From: Syntrophaceae bacterium UBA6109
Lineage (GTDB): Bacteria; Desulfobacterota; Syntrophia; Syntrophales; UBA6109
Direction: 5' to 3'
Assembly: GCA_002428445.1 (NCBI GenBank)
Contig: DIWJ01000052.1
Location: 119,553 to 183,552, forward strand
Length of the DNA: 64,000 nt
A model generated the notes under the pieces. It made no database searches and was not told where the DNA came from. It saw only the letters and a program-made list of their open reading frames with translations. This document shows, piece by piece, positions 9,042 to 16,996 of this stretch; position 1 is the first letter of the stretch; every line of letters starts with the position of its first letter. The position numbers and the translations under genes are program-made.

Positions 9042-10733
9042 CTATTGGTACTGCAGAAGTTGGTCGATATCTTCATCAGAAACGTCGAATACCGTCTTCA
9101 CGTCCGGGAGTTCTCTTTCCGTGAACGCCTCGGACAGGCGGTGGCTCGCGCGGTTGAATCCGGCAAGCTCATTGAACCGGTACTCGTCTTTCAGGGTCTC
9201 GATGCCCATCCGCTCGAACCATGCCATATCCAGATCCCAGCCGTACCGCGCATTCAGCATATCGAGGATGAGATCGAGGCGCGGTCCGACGGCGCCGACG
9301 GTGAACATGCAGAGCCCGGTGCAGTCAAGAATCGTAATGATTTTCTGGAGCTTCAAAGAAAGAGCCGCCTGGCCCTTCGGATCGATATGATCGACCGGAG
9401 ACCGCGCCGTCGGACCGGCGGTGTGATCGGCCCCCATCGCCGACGTCGCATAGGTGGTTCCCATCCCCTTGATTGCCCGTGGATCGTAGGCGGCAAAGGC
9501 CTGCCCCTTCGCCGCCGGCACGTTGAGCACACCCAATACCCTGCCGGTGATTGCAGCGCCGCTGCCGATCACCCTCCCCAGAACCGTCCCCTGCTTCATC
9601 TCTTCCATGAGACGGAAGGCGGAGTCGCTGTCTCCGAATTTGGCAAGCCCCGCTTCCATGGCTACGCCGATGGCGGCCCCGGTATCAATGGTATCGACTC
9701 CCATGTCGTTGCAGAGATAGTCAAGCCTGGCGATGACATCCAGGTCCCCGATCCCCAGGTTGGAGCCCATCAATCCGATCGTCTCGTATTCCAAGGGAGA
9801 GACAATGGTCTTGCCGTTGGCGTCGGGATAGACATTCGAGCAGCCGATCACACAGCCCGGCATGCATTGATGCGTCGTCCTCCCCTCGCCCCCTCTCTTC
9901 TGGATAATTTCGACCATCTTCTCGGCGCTGATGTCATCCACCCGGTCGAAACGGCCGCGGCTGAAATTGTTGACCGGCAGGCCGCCCTGGGCGTTCATCT
10001 TCTGCACCATCGCCGCCGTGCCGAACTCCCGGTAGGCCTTGCTGCTCGGGGCGTCCATCAGCAGCTTCGTATAGGCCTTCCTCACTTCCTTGAACTTCTC
10101 CGGGTTCGCCAGGGGAACCGCCCCCCTCCCCTCAATGACGATGGCTTTGATCTTCTTGGCGCCCATCACCGCGCCGAGCCCCCCGCGCGCGCTGGTCCTG
10201 CCGGGCTTTCCGTCGATATCCGTGTGGAAGATGCCGGCGGAAAGATACTGTCTCTCACCCGCCGGACCGATGCAGCTGATCGCCGCCTTGGGGAATTTCT
10301 TCAGCAGAGCCTCGCACAGGGCATAGGTTCCCATCCCGAGATATTCTGCTGCCGGAAGGAAACTGCAGCCTTCCGAGGTGATCCTCAGCAGGTGCCAGTC
10401 CTTCGGAGCGCCCTCGATGATCACCGCCTTGATGCCCAGCCGGGACAGTTGGTCCACCGAGACGCCGCCGGAGTTGCTCTCCTTGATGCCGCCCGTTAGA
10501 GGGCTTTTCGCGCCGATCGAAATCCGGCTCACACTCGATCCGCCCGTTCCCGCAAGCAGGCCGGTCGCGAGGATCAGCTTGTTGTTCTTGCCGAGGGGCT
10601 CGCACGTCGGTTTGACCTCATCCAGCAGAAGCTTGGCGATCAGGCTCCTCCCTCCGACTTTTGCGTACTTCTCGGCCACCGGCTCGGTAGCGGCGGCCAT
10701 ACTGTCAACGTTGACACGCAGGAACTTGTCCAT
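9042..10733 (-). CDS. aldehyde:ferredoxin oxidoreductase, short form (AOR-1)
   Basis: This 563-aa member of the AOR family carries tungsto- or molybdopterin and a [4Fe-4S] cluster, and would oxidise aldehydes to acids with ferredoxin, or the reverse. The N-terminal pterin-binding domain includes GGIKESNSGG and ARGGLGAVMGAKKIKA. The expected cluster cysteines are at about 290, 294 and 298 (CMPGCVIGC) and 471 or 475 (CTGLC). The CxxxCxxxC spacing differs from the usual CxxCxxxC of Pyrococcus AOR. ATG 10733 is chosen; a GTG lies 9 nt upstream. It is followed directly by the iron ADH. Confidence 0.88.
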   Translation of the reverse strand: MDKFLRVNVDSMAAATEPVAEKYAKVGGRSLIAKLLLDEVKPTCEPLGKNNKLILATGLLAGTGGSSVSRISIGAKSPLTGGIKESNSGGVSVDQLSRLGIKAVIIEGAPKDWHLLRITSEGCSFLPAAEYLGMGTYALCEALLKKFPKAAISCIGPAGERQYLSAGIFHTDIDGKPGRTSARGGLGAVMGAKKIKAIVIEGRGAVPLANPEKFKEVRKAYTKLLMDAPSSKAYREFGTAAMVQKMNAQGGLPVNNFSRGRFDRVDDISAEKMVEIIQKRGGEGRTTHQCMPGCVIGCSNVYPDANGKTIVSPLEYETIGLMGSNLGIGDLDVIARLDYLCNDMGVDTIDTGAAIGVAMEAGLAKFGDSDSAFRLMEEMKQGTVLGRVIGSGAAITGRVLGVLNVPAAKGQAFAAYDPRAIKGMGTTYATSAMGADHTAGPTARSPVDHIDPKGQAALSLKLQKIITILDCTGLCMFTVGAVGPRLDLILDMLNARYGWDLDMAWFERMGIETLKDEYRFNELAGFNRASHRLSEAFTERELPDVKTVFDVSDEDIDQLLQYQ

Positions 10734-10799
10734 GGTCTCCACCCTCTTTCTATAGATTTCGTCGCTCGCTGCCCTTTCAGCGGCAGACCGCTCAACCGG

Positions 10800-11915
10800 T
10801 TATGGATTCGGCACGATCACGGCTCGCGTGACGATCCGCTTTTCAGACTTCTCCAGCGCCTCCTGCACCTGGTCGAGGCTGAATGTCGCATCCGTCAGCT
10901 GCTCATAATCCACCTTCCTGAAGGTCCGCTGGAGAAATTTCAAGGCCTTCAGCAGGTACCAGGGGTTGTAGCGCACCACGCCGATGATGTTGACCGATTT
11001 CCGCGTGATCCAGCCCGGCGCGAGCGGCACCTCGAATTTCTTGTCAATACTCACATTGCCGATGGAAATCAATCGTCCGCAGGTCCGCACCAGCTGGATC
11101 CCCTGGGTGAATGCAGCCGAGACGCCGGCGACCTCCAGGACGACATCCGCCCCGGCCCCGCCTGTGATCTCGAGGATCTTCTTGGACAGGGCGTCCCCGG
11201 AAAAAGCCTGCAGATCGACCGTGTGGTCCGCTCCGAACGCCTTTGCCACCGCCAGTCGCGATGCAATGGCGTCCACCACCGTGACGATCGCTCCCTTTTC
11301 ACTGGCCACTGCCGTAGCGTACAACCCCAGACCGCCCGCGCCCATGATGACCAGATGCTCGCCAGATGTCAGCGCCGCCTTCTCCAGGCCGAAAAGGACC
11401 TGCGAAAGGCCGCAGTTGGCGCCGGCAACGATGCTGCTGGGCAGTTCGTCGGGCACCCGGTAGAAATACTGCCCCGGCTGAATGTAATAATGCGTGGCAA
11501 ACGTTCCGGTGAAATGAGGATACTTGTCCGGCGGCTGGGCCCACCAGCGATAGGCGTTCAAACACATATGAAAATCGCCGCGGGAACAGGGACCGCACTT
11601 CTGGCAGGTGAGATAATACGGGGCGACCACACGGTCTCCCTTTTTCACCGCCGTTCCGGCATAATCGGTTTCGACGCCCTCTCCCAATACCTCGATCTGT
11701 GCGATCATCTCATGTCCCAGGACGGCATTCTTGATCAGGGGATGCGTCCAGTGCCAGATGTGAAGCTCGCTCCCGCAGAGATTGCTGCGGAGAACCTTCG
11801 TCAGGACCGCCCCCTTCTCCACTTCCGGCAGAGGGTATTCCTGGATTTCAATCTGCGTCGGACCGACCAACGCCGCAAGACGACCTTTCGCGACTTTTTT
11901 CCCTTGCTCTCCCAT
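10800..11915 (-). CDS. zinc-dependent medium-chain alcohol dehydrogenase (MDR family)
   Basis: This 371-aa dehydrogenase has catalytic-zinc candidates Cys47 (SNLCGSE) and His68-Glu69 (LGHEM). A structural-zinc cysteine cluster is CQKCGPCSRGDFHMC, and the Rossmann nucleotide-binding loop is GAGGLGLYATAVA. It likely oxidises an alcohol with NAD(P). The start at 11915 follows GGGAGGAG-N5. It sits between the Liv importer and AOR-1 on the same strand, which fits a role in oxidising an imported compound. The substrate is unknown. Confidence 0.88.
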   Translation of the reverse strand: MGEQGKKVAKGRLAALVGPTQIEIQEYPLPEVEKGAVLTKVLRSNLCGSELHIWHWTHPLIKNAVLGHEMIAQIEVLGEGVETDYAGTAVKKGDRVVAPYYLTCQKCGPCSRGDFHMCLNAYRWWAQPPDKYPHFTGTFATHYYIQPGQYFYRVPDELPSSIVAGANCGLSQVLFGLEKAALTSGEHLVIMGAGGLGLYATAVASEKGAIVTVVDAIASRLAVAKAFGADHTVDLQAFSGDALSKKILEITGGAGADVVLEVAGVSAAFTQGIQLVRTCGRLISIGNVSIDKKFEVPLAPGWITRKSVNIIGVVRYNPWYLLKALKFLQRTFRKVDYEQLTDATFSLDQVQEALEKSEKRIVTRAVIVPNP

Positions 11916-11977
11916 GACTTCTCCTCCCGTCTCTTCAATAGAAAATGCCATCCGCGTCCATCCTCCGCGGCCATGCA

Positions 11978-12724
11978 TCAAGCCGCACCTTCCGCCGCTC
12001 CCCCCAGGTAATAATGGCTGATGTCCTTCCCCAGGAATTCGTCCGCCCTCCCCATGGCGGCAACCTTCCCGAGGGTAACCACATAAACAAAATCGGATAT
12101 CGCCAGGGAAAAGAACGCATTCTGTTCCACCAGGAGAATCGTCGTTCCCAGTTCCGCGTTGAGTCTCTTCACCGCCTCGAAGACCTGTTCCGAGACAAGA
12201 GGCGCCAGCCCCAAAGAAGGTTCGTCCAGCAGGAGCAGTTTCGGTTTCGTCATCATGGCCATGGCGATGCTCAGCATCTGCTGCTCTCCGCCGCTCATGG
12301 TCCCGGCAATCTGCACCCGCCTTTCCTTGAAAACAGGAAAGATCTGGAAGATCGCGTCGAGATCTTCGCGAATCTTCTTTCCCCCGTCCTTTCGCATGAG
12401 CGTGCCCACCTTCAGATTTTCTTCCACGCTCAGGGTGCGGAACAAGCCCCTGCCTTCCATAACCATCGAGATCCCGGAACGGGCAACTTGCGACGGTTCC
12501 ACCCCGTCGATCCGCTTCCCTTCGAAACAGATTTCGCCCGCTCTGACGCGTCCACCTTCCAGAGACAGGAGCCCGGAGATGGATCTCAGAAGCGTGGATT
12601 TCCCGGCGCCGTTGGCACCGAGAATGCTGACGACATTCCGCTCGGCCACTTCCAGGCTGATCCCCTTCAGGGCGAGAATGATATCGCCGTAGAGAACCTC
12701 GACGTTCTTACATTTGAGCAACAT
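11978..12724 (-). CDS. livF: branched-chain amino-acid-type ABC importer ATPase LivF
   Basis: This 248-aa ATPase has Walker A GANGAGKST, an ABC signature TMSGGEQQMLS and Walker B LLLLDEPSLGLAP. The signature and length are of LivF type. It would power the importer with LivG. It is the last transport gene of the livG-H-M-K-F block. Liv-type systems in anaerobes often carry non-amino-acid ligands, so the substrate here is not fixed by the name. Confidence 0.9.
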   Translation of the reverse strand: MLLKCKNVEVLYGDIILALKGISLEVAERNVVSILGANGAGKSTLLRSISGLLSLEGGRVRAGEICFEGKRIDGVEPSQVARSGISMVMEGRGLFRTLSVEENLKVGTLMRKDGGKKIREDLDAIFQIFPVFKERRVQIAGTMSGGEQQMLSIAMAMMTKPKLLLLDEPSLGLAPLVSEQVFEAVKRLNAELGTTILLVEQNAFFSLAISDFVYVVTLGKVAAMGRADEFLGKDISHYYLGGAAEGAA

Positions 12725-12754
12725 GACGCCTGAAGGAATCCTCCATCCCTTTGA

Positions 12755-13933
12755 TCATGGATTGTGCGTCTTGATCCAGTCGCTGACGGGAGCGTATTTG
12801 CCTCCCCTGACCTCGATGATCCGGGCCTGGGTATGTCCCCGGTGATTCTTGAAGGTCAGAGGCGGCGTCCCCCCTCCCGTCTCAAAATTCTCCAGATTTT
12901 CCAACTCGTCCCGAACCATGTTGCGAAATCTGGCGATGCTCGCCGGTATCTTTCCGCCGGTCTTCTGCAGGACCCTCCCGATGCTCTCGTGGATGATCTT
13001 CCCCTCAACCCAGCCCTTGGTATAATAGGTGTCTTCCTTGGCGACCTTGTGGGTTTTTGCGAACTCCATAATTTCCTTCATCATGGGGATGTCCTCTCCC
13101 CAGTCGGCATTGATCTGAAGCGCCTTGAATCCCTCGGCGCCCTTTCCGGCCGTCTCCGGAATCAGGTGGCTGAAATTGTAGCAATTGCCGATGAACTTGC
13201 CGGCGGGAATCCCGACCTTTGCCGCGTCTCGAAGCACCTTGATCGTGTTGTTGACGGAATCCTGAATGTAAACGTAATCGGGATTCAATTCCTTGACCCG
13301 CAGGAGTTGCGGGGTGAAATCGGGCGCGGCGCCGGGATATTCGATGTCTCCCACCATTTCCAGGCCCAGCTTTTCGGGTATCCTCTTTTCGGTCGCGTTT
13401 CTCACCGGCCCCCGGCCGTATTCGTTGTCCGCGTGAACAAAGGCAAAAGTCCTGACCTTCTTCTGGGCAGCCCAGTTCATGCTGATGACAACCTGTTCTT
13501 CATAGGTGGGGCCGAGGACAAACAGGTAACGGTACTTGACGGGATCAAGCACGTCAGCGGCCAGGGTCTGCGCGATGAAGGGAATCTTGACCAGCGTATT
13601 GATCTGATCCCTCAAGGCCTTCGTTCCTCCCGTCGACCAGCCGTTGATGATCACGACCTTGTCGACGTCCACGAGCCGCTTGAAGATCTTCACCTCCTCC
13701 GGAATCTGATTCTTCCCGTCCAGCAGAATCGGCACGTATTTGTGGCCCATGACGCCGCCGAATTTTTCGTTGACATAGGTCAGGAAATCGCGCGGCGCAT
13801 AGGACATGCCGTTCACATCCGTGTCCGTTCCCGACAGCGTCCCGTAGATCCCGACCGGTATTTCTCCCGCAGAAACCGGAGGAACAAGAACCGCCAGCAG
13901 ACAAAGCAACGCCCCGCAGAGAGCCTTCTTCAT
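12755..13933 (-). CDS. livK: ABC transporter periplasmic substrate-binding protein, LivK-type
   Basis: This 392-aa protein opens with a signal peptide (MKKALCGALLCLLAVLVPP, cleavage likely near SAG) and then a type I periplasmic-binding fold starting GEIPVGIYGTLSG. It would capture the substrate for LivHMGF. AGGA lies 7 nt before the ATG at 13933; the 28 codons upstream of that ATG are not used. Its position inside the liv operon, between livM and livF, supports the call. The ligand is unknown; given the neighbouring dehydrogenases it may be an alcohol, acid or aromatic. Confidence 0.9.
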   Translation of the reverse strand: MKKALCGALLCLLAVLVPPVSAGEIPVGIYGTLSGTDTDVNGMSYAPRDFLTYVNEKFGGVMGHKYVPILLDGKNQIPEEVKIFKRLVDVDKVVIINGWSTGGTKALRDQINTLVKIPFIAQTLAADVLDPVKYRYLFVLGPTYEEQVVISMNWAAQKKVRTFAFVHADNEYGRGPVRNATEKRIPEKLGLEMVGDIEYPGAAPDFTPQLLRVKELNPDYVYIQDSVNNTIKVLRDAAKVGIPAGKFIGNCYNFSHLIPETAGKGAEGFKALQINADWGEDIPMMKEIMEFAKTHKVAKEDTYYTKGWVEGKIIHESIGRVLQKTGGKIPASIARFRNMVRDELENLENFETGGGTPPLTFKNHRGHTQARIIEVRGGKYAPVSDWIKTHNP

Positions 13934-13997
13934 TCCGTCATCCTTTTGGCAGATAGTCTGGCCCCGAAATTTCTTTCCATGCCCTGCAACTCGACCT

Positions 13998-15026
13998 TCA
14001 CTGCGGATGTCTGGCATTCACCCAAGCCTGAACCTTCCTGCCGATTCTGGGAACGATTTCCGCCAGCCCCTTGGGTTCGTAGATCAGAAAGACGGCGATG
14101 AAAAAGCCGAAAATGATCTGTTTGAAGGCGACAAACGTGTAATCGATCTGGAGGATGGGCTGCAGAATCTCCATCGTCCGCTGAATCGCTTCGGGAAGAA
14201 GCGTGACGAAAATCGCCCCGTAGACGGCCCCCAGGATCGTCCCCATGCCTCCGACGATGATCATGGCAATGTAATCGATGGATGTCGCCAGCTGAAAGGC
14301 CTCCGGGTTGATGATCGTCATGTAGTAGCACCAGAGCCCCCCGGCCACGCCGGCAAAAAAGGAGGAGATCGCGAAGGAAAGCAGCTTGTATTTCAGGACG
14401 TTGATCCCGATCAAGCCCGCGGCGATATCCCGGTCGCGAATGGCCATGAACGAGCGTCCCACGTTCGTCCGGAAGAGATTCTTCGTTGCGATGACGGCGA
14501 CGACCGCCAGAGGAACAACGATGAAATAAAAAAGCCGGTCGTCGTTCATATAGATGCCGAAGACGGTCGGCGGCGTGACGAAAATCCCCGCCACGCCCTT
14601 GGTCAGTCCTTCCCAGTTCTTGAAGAGATACTCCAGCAGGAACTGGGCGGCCAGCGTCGCCATGGCCAGATAGAACCCCTTCAGGCGCAGCGACGGCATG
14701 CCTGCGACGATCCCGACGACCATGGTGATGAAACCGGCCGCGAGCAGATTGAAAGCAGCTGGAAGGGCGCTCACCTGGGTGCTGAGAATTGCCACGGTAT
14801 AGGCCCCCACACCCATGAATGCCGCCTGTCCCATGGAGATCATCCCCGTGTAGCCGGTCAGGATATTGAGCCCCACTGCGCCGATCACGCCGATCGCCGT
14901 GATGTTCACCAGAAAAAGAATATATTTCGTATAGTTCGAGAGGCTGAAGGGAAAAACCAGGAAAACCAGAAGACCGACGAGAACCCACAGCCATCGCTTT
15001 TGAGGACGAGATTCCATCACCGTCAC
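13998..15026 (-). CDS. livM: ABC importer permease LivM
   Basis: This 342-aa polytopic permease has the LivM pattern: N-terminal spans, GLNILTGYTGMISMGQAAFMG, and a conserved MAIRDRDIAAGLIGINV coupling segment. It ends in YEPKGLAEI, typical of the family. A GTG at 15026 overlaps the livH stop in GTGA; an ATG at 15017 is an alternative. It pairs with LivH to form the channel. Confidence 0.92.
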   Translation of the reverse strand: MTVMESRPQKRWLWVLVGLLVFLVFPFSLSNYTKYILFLVNITAIGVIGAVGLNILTGYTGMISMGQAAFMGVGAYTVAILSTQVSALPAAFNLLAAGFITMVVGIVAGMPSLRLKGFYLAMATLAAQFLLEYLFKNWEGLTKGVAGIFVTPPTVFGIYMNDDRLFYFIVVPLAVVAVIATKNLFRTNVGRSFMAIRDRDIAAGLIGINVLKYKLLSFAISSFFAGVAGGLWCYYMTIINPEAFQLATSIDYIAMIIVGGMGTILGAVYGAIFVTLLPEAIQRTMEILQPILQIDYTFVAFKQIIFGFFIAVFLIYEPKGLAEIVPRIGRKVQAWVNARHPQ

Positions 15027-15907
15027 AGCCTTTCAACTTCCTTCGTTCCGAAGAGTCCATAAGGCTTTACGAGGAGCATGATCAGCAGGAACCCGAATGC
15101 GGCAACCTGCTGAAACGCGCCGCCGACGAGCGGGGCGATGTACACTCCGGAAAACTGTTCAATCACACCCACCACGAGGCCTCCCACTACGGCGCCGGTG
15201 ATGCTGTCCAGACCTCCCAGGATAACGACCGGGAAGACGGTCAAACCGATGGTACTGAGGCTGATGTGAAGCGAACTGGTGCCGGCGAGCAAAATTCCGC
15301 CGACCGTTGCGATGACGGCACTGATGGCCCACGTCATGGCAAGAACTCTTTTCGGGCTGATGCCAAGAGCGATCGAAACCTTTTGGTTGTCGGCGGCGGC
15401 GCGCATGGCAAGACCCAACCCCGAGTACTTGAAGAAAAGAAGAAAAAGCCCCAGGAAAACCATGGAAAAGATGAAGCTCCACAGGTACGTGGAGGAAATC
15501 TCGATGCCCGCCATGGAAATGGAAAAAGGCGGGAACAGGCCGGGGAAGGTGAAGTTGCTCGAACCCCAGATCGCCAACGCCCCCCCATCTATGATGATGG
15601 AGATGCCCAGCGTCACCATGAGGATGGAAATAAGAGGAGCGCCGGTCAGGTGGCGAAGCGCGAATCGCTCGATCAGGACGCCGAGAAGAGCCGAGATCAG
15701 GAGGGCCAGCACAAGGCTCAAGAGGATGGGGAGGTGCATTTGGACGACGAACGCATAGGCCAGGAAAGCGCCGACCATGACCATCGATCCCTGGGCAAAA
15801 TTGATGACGCCGCTCGACTTGAAGATGAGCACCAGTCCGATCGCGATCAGGGAATAGATGCTGCCCGTCGCTATACCGGCAATCAGGGCGTTAAGAAAAA
15901 GCGTCAC
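15023..15907 (-). CDS. livH: ABC importer permease LivH
   Basis: This 294-aa polytopic permease begins LNALIAGIATGSIYSLIAIG and contains FAQGSMVMVGAF and VVILGGLDSITGAVVGG, all typical of LivH. It ends KPYGLFGTKEVERL. It is the first permease after livG, with a 21-nt gap, and overlaps livM by 4 nt. Confidence 0.93.
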   Translation of the reverse strand: MTLFLNALIAGIATGSIYSLIAIGLVLIFKSSGVINFAQGSMVMVGAFLAYAFVVQMHLPILLSLVLALLISALLGVLIERFALRHLTGAPLISILMVTLGISIIIDGGALAIWGSSNFTFPGLFPPFSISMAGIEISSTYLWSFIFSMVFLGLFLLFFKYSGLGLAMRAAADNQKVSIALGISPKRVLAMTWAISAVIATVGGILLAGTSSLHISLSTIGLTVFPVVILGGLDSITGAVVGGLVVGVIEQFSGVYIAPLVGGAFQQVAAFGFLLIMLLVKPYGLFGTKEVERL

Positions 15908-15928
15908 GGTTCTTTCTTCCTTTCGCCG

Positions 15929-16819
15929 TTATACGTGCCCGAGGTAGATCCGGATCACTTCCGGATTCTGCTGAACTTCTCCAACTGTACCCTCGGCGAT
16001 CTTTTCCCCGAAGTTCAGAACGGCGATCCGGTCGGATATGCTCATCACGACTTCCATGTCGTGTTCGATGAGGAAAACGGTCAGCCCCCATGCCTTCTTG
16101 ATCTCAAGCACATGCTCGATCATATCGCGGGAATCGTCCCGGTTCATTCCGGCAACGGGTTCATCGAGAATGAGGAATTCCGGCTTGCCGGCAAGTGCCC
16201 GGGCCAGATCGACGCGCTTTCGCACGCCGTATGGCAGCGTTGAAACCACGCGGTCCTTGATTGACGAAAGATCGAGAAGGGCAAGGATTTCCCTATCGAG
16301 AAACGCTTCCAGCTCCCCTTCTTCCCGGCTCGCCTTTCCCCAGTACAACATGCCGGATAAGGGACCGGTGTGCAGGTGGATGTGGCGCCCGAGTTTGATG
16401 TTGTCCAAGACACTCATCTCCTTGAAGAGCTCGATATTCTGAAAGGTTCTCGAGATGCCGCAGCGGACGACTTCATGGGGTTTCAGCTGCGTAATATCCC
16501 GGTCCTTGAAGAAAATTCTGCCGCTGCTTGGCCGGTAGAATCTGGAGATGCAGTTGACGAGGCTCGTCTTGCCGGCGCCATGCGGTCCGATCAGGGAGAA
16601 CAGCAGCCCCTGTCCGACTTCCAGGCTGATCTGGTTCATCGCCCGGATTCCTCCAAATTGAAGAGATACTTCTCTAATGTCGAGAATATTGCCGTTCGCA
16701 TTTTCACCGGTATCCGGGCATTCGAAGTCGCACGCCAGATCACCCGTCTGCCGTTCTCCTGAAGAAGAATCGTGCAGGCATGCAAGGTCAGTGGCTCCCC
16801 GGTGCAGATACAAACTCAT
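15929..16819 (-). CDS. livG: ABC importer ATPase LivG (start uncertain)
   Basis: Walker A is GPHGAGKTS, the signature region LPYGVRKRVDLARAL is of LivG type, and Walker B is FLILDEPVAGMN. The conserved part begins at about ILDIREVSLQFGG (near 16690), but no ATG, GTG or TTG lies in frame close to it. The first in-frame ATG is at 16819 and would give an odd 45-residue hydrophilic extension. An ATG with a GGTG upstream occurs at 16701-16699 but is one base out of frame. A small indel, or a non-AUG start, is therefore possible. The ATPase itself looks intact downstream. Confidence 0.85.
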   Translation of the reverse strand: MSLYLHRGATDLACLHDSSSGERQTGDLACDFECPDTGENANGNILDIREVSLQFGGIRAMNQISLEVGQGLLFSLIGPHGAGKTSLVNCISRFYRPSSGRIFFKDRDITQLKPHEVVRCGISRTFQNIELFKEMSVLDNIKLGRHIHLHTGPLSGMLYWGKASREEGELEAFLDREILALLDLSSIKDRVVSTLPYGVRKRVDLARALAGKPEFLILDEPVAGMNRDDSRDMIEHVLEIKKAWGLTVFLIEHDMEVVMSISDRIAVLNFGEKIAEGTVGEVQQNPEVIRIYLGHV

Positions 16820-16887
16820 GATATTCCAATCAATGACAGATCTCGCTCCGACAATTCAGGAACAAACCGCGATAGAATCGACGGCCG

Positions 16888-16906
16888 CTGTCTCACCTTG
16901 AGACAG
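16888..16906. promoter_or_regulatory. palindrome upstream of livG, likely activator binding site
   Basis: CTGTCTCACCTTGAGACAG is a perfect 8-3-8 inverted repeat in the gap between AOR-2 and livG. The 7-3-7 core recurs, slightly degenerate, as a pair upstream of dctP (23207-23242). No T-run follows on the minus strand, so it is not a good AOR-2 terminator. An operator or enhancer role is the better reading. Confidence 0.6.
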
Positions 16907-16996
16907 CCCCTTTTCATGGCAGACGGAAAGACAAAGCCCGGGTCCTTGTCCTTGCCGGCCTGCGGACCTTCCCCGCGCGTCCGTCCTCCGCAGCCG

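Noticed and set aside
8820..10499. 559-codon plus-strand open frame
   Set aside because: It is antisense to AOR-1 and the iron ADH; no protein family is seen.
16779..16794. Sigma-54 promoter for liv
   Set aside because: The -24 GG is replaced by GC, which rarely works, so it is only mentioned as a possibility in the palindrome finding.
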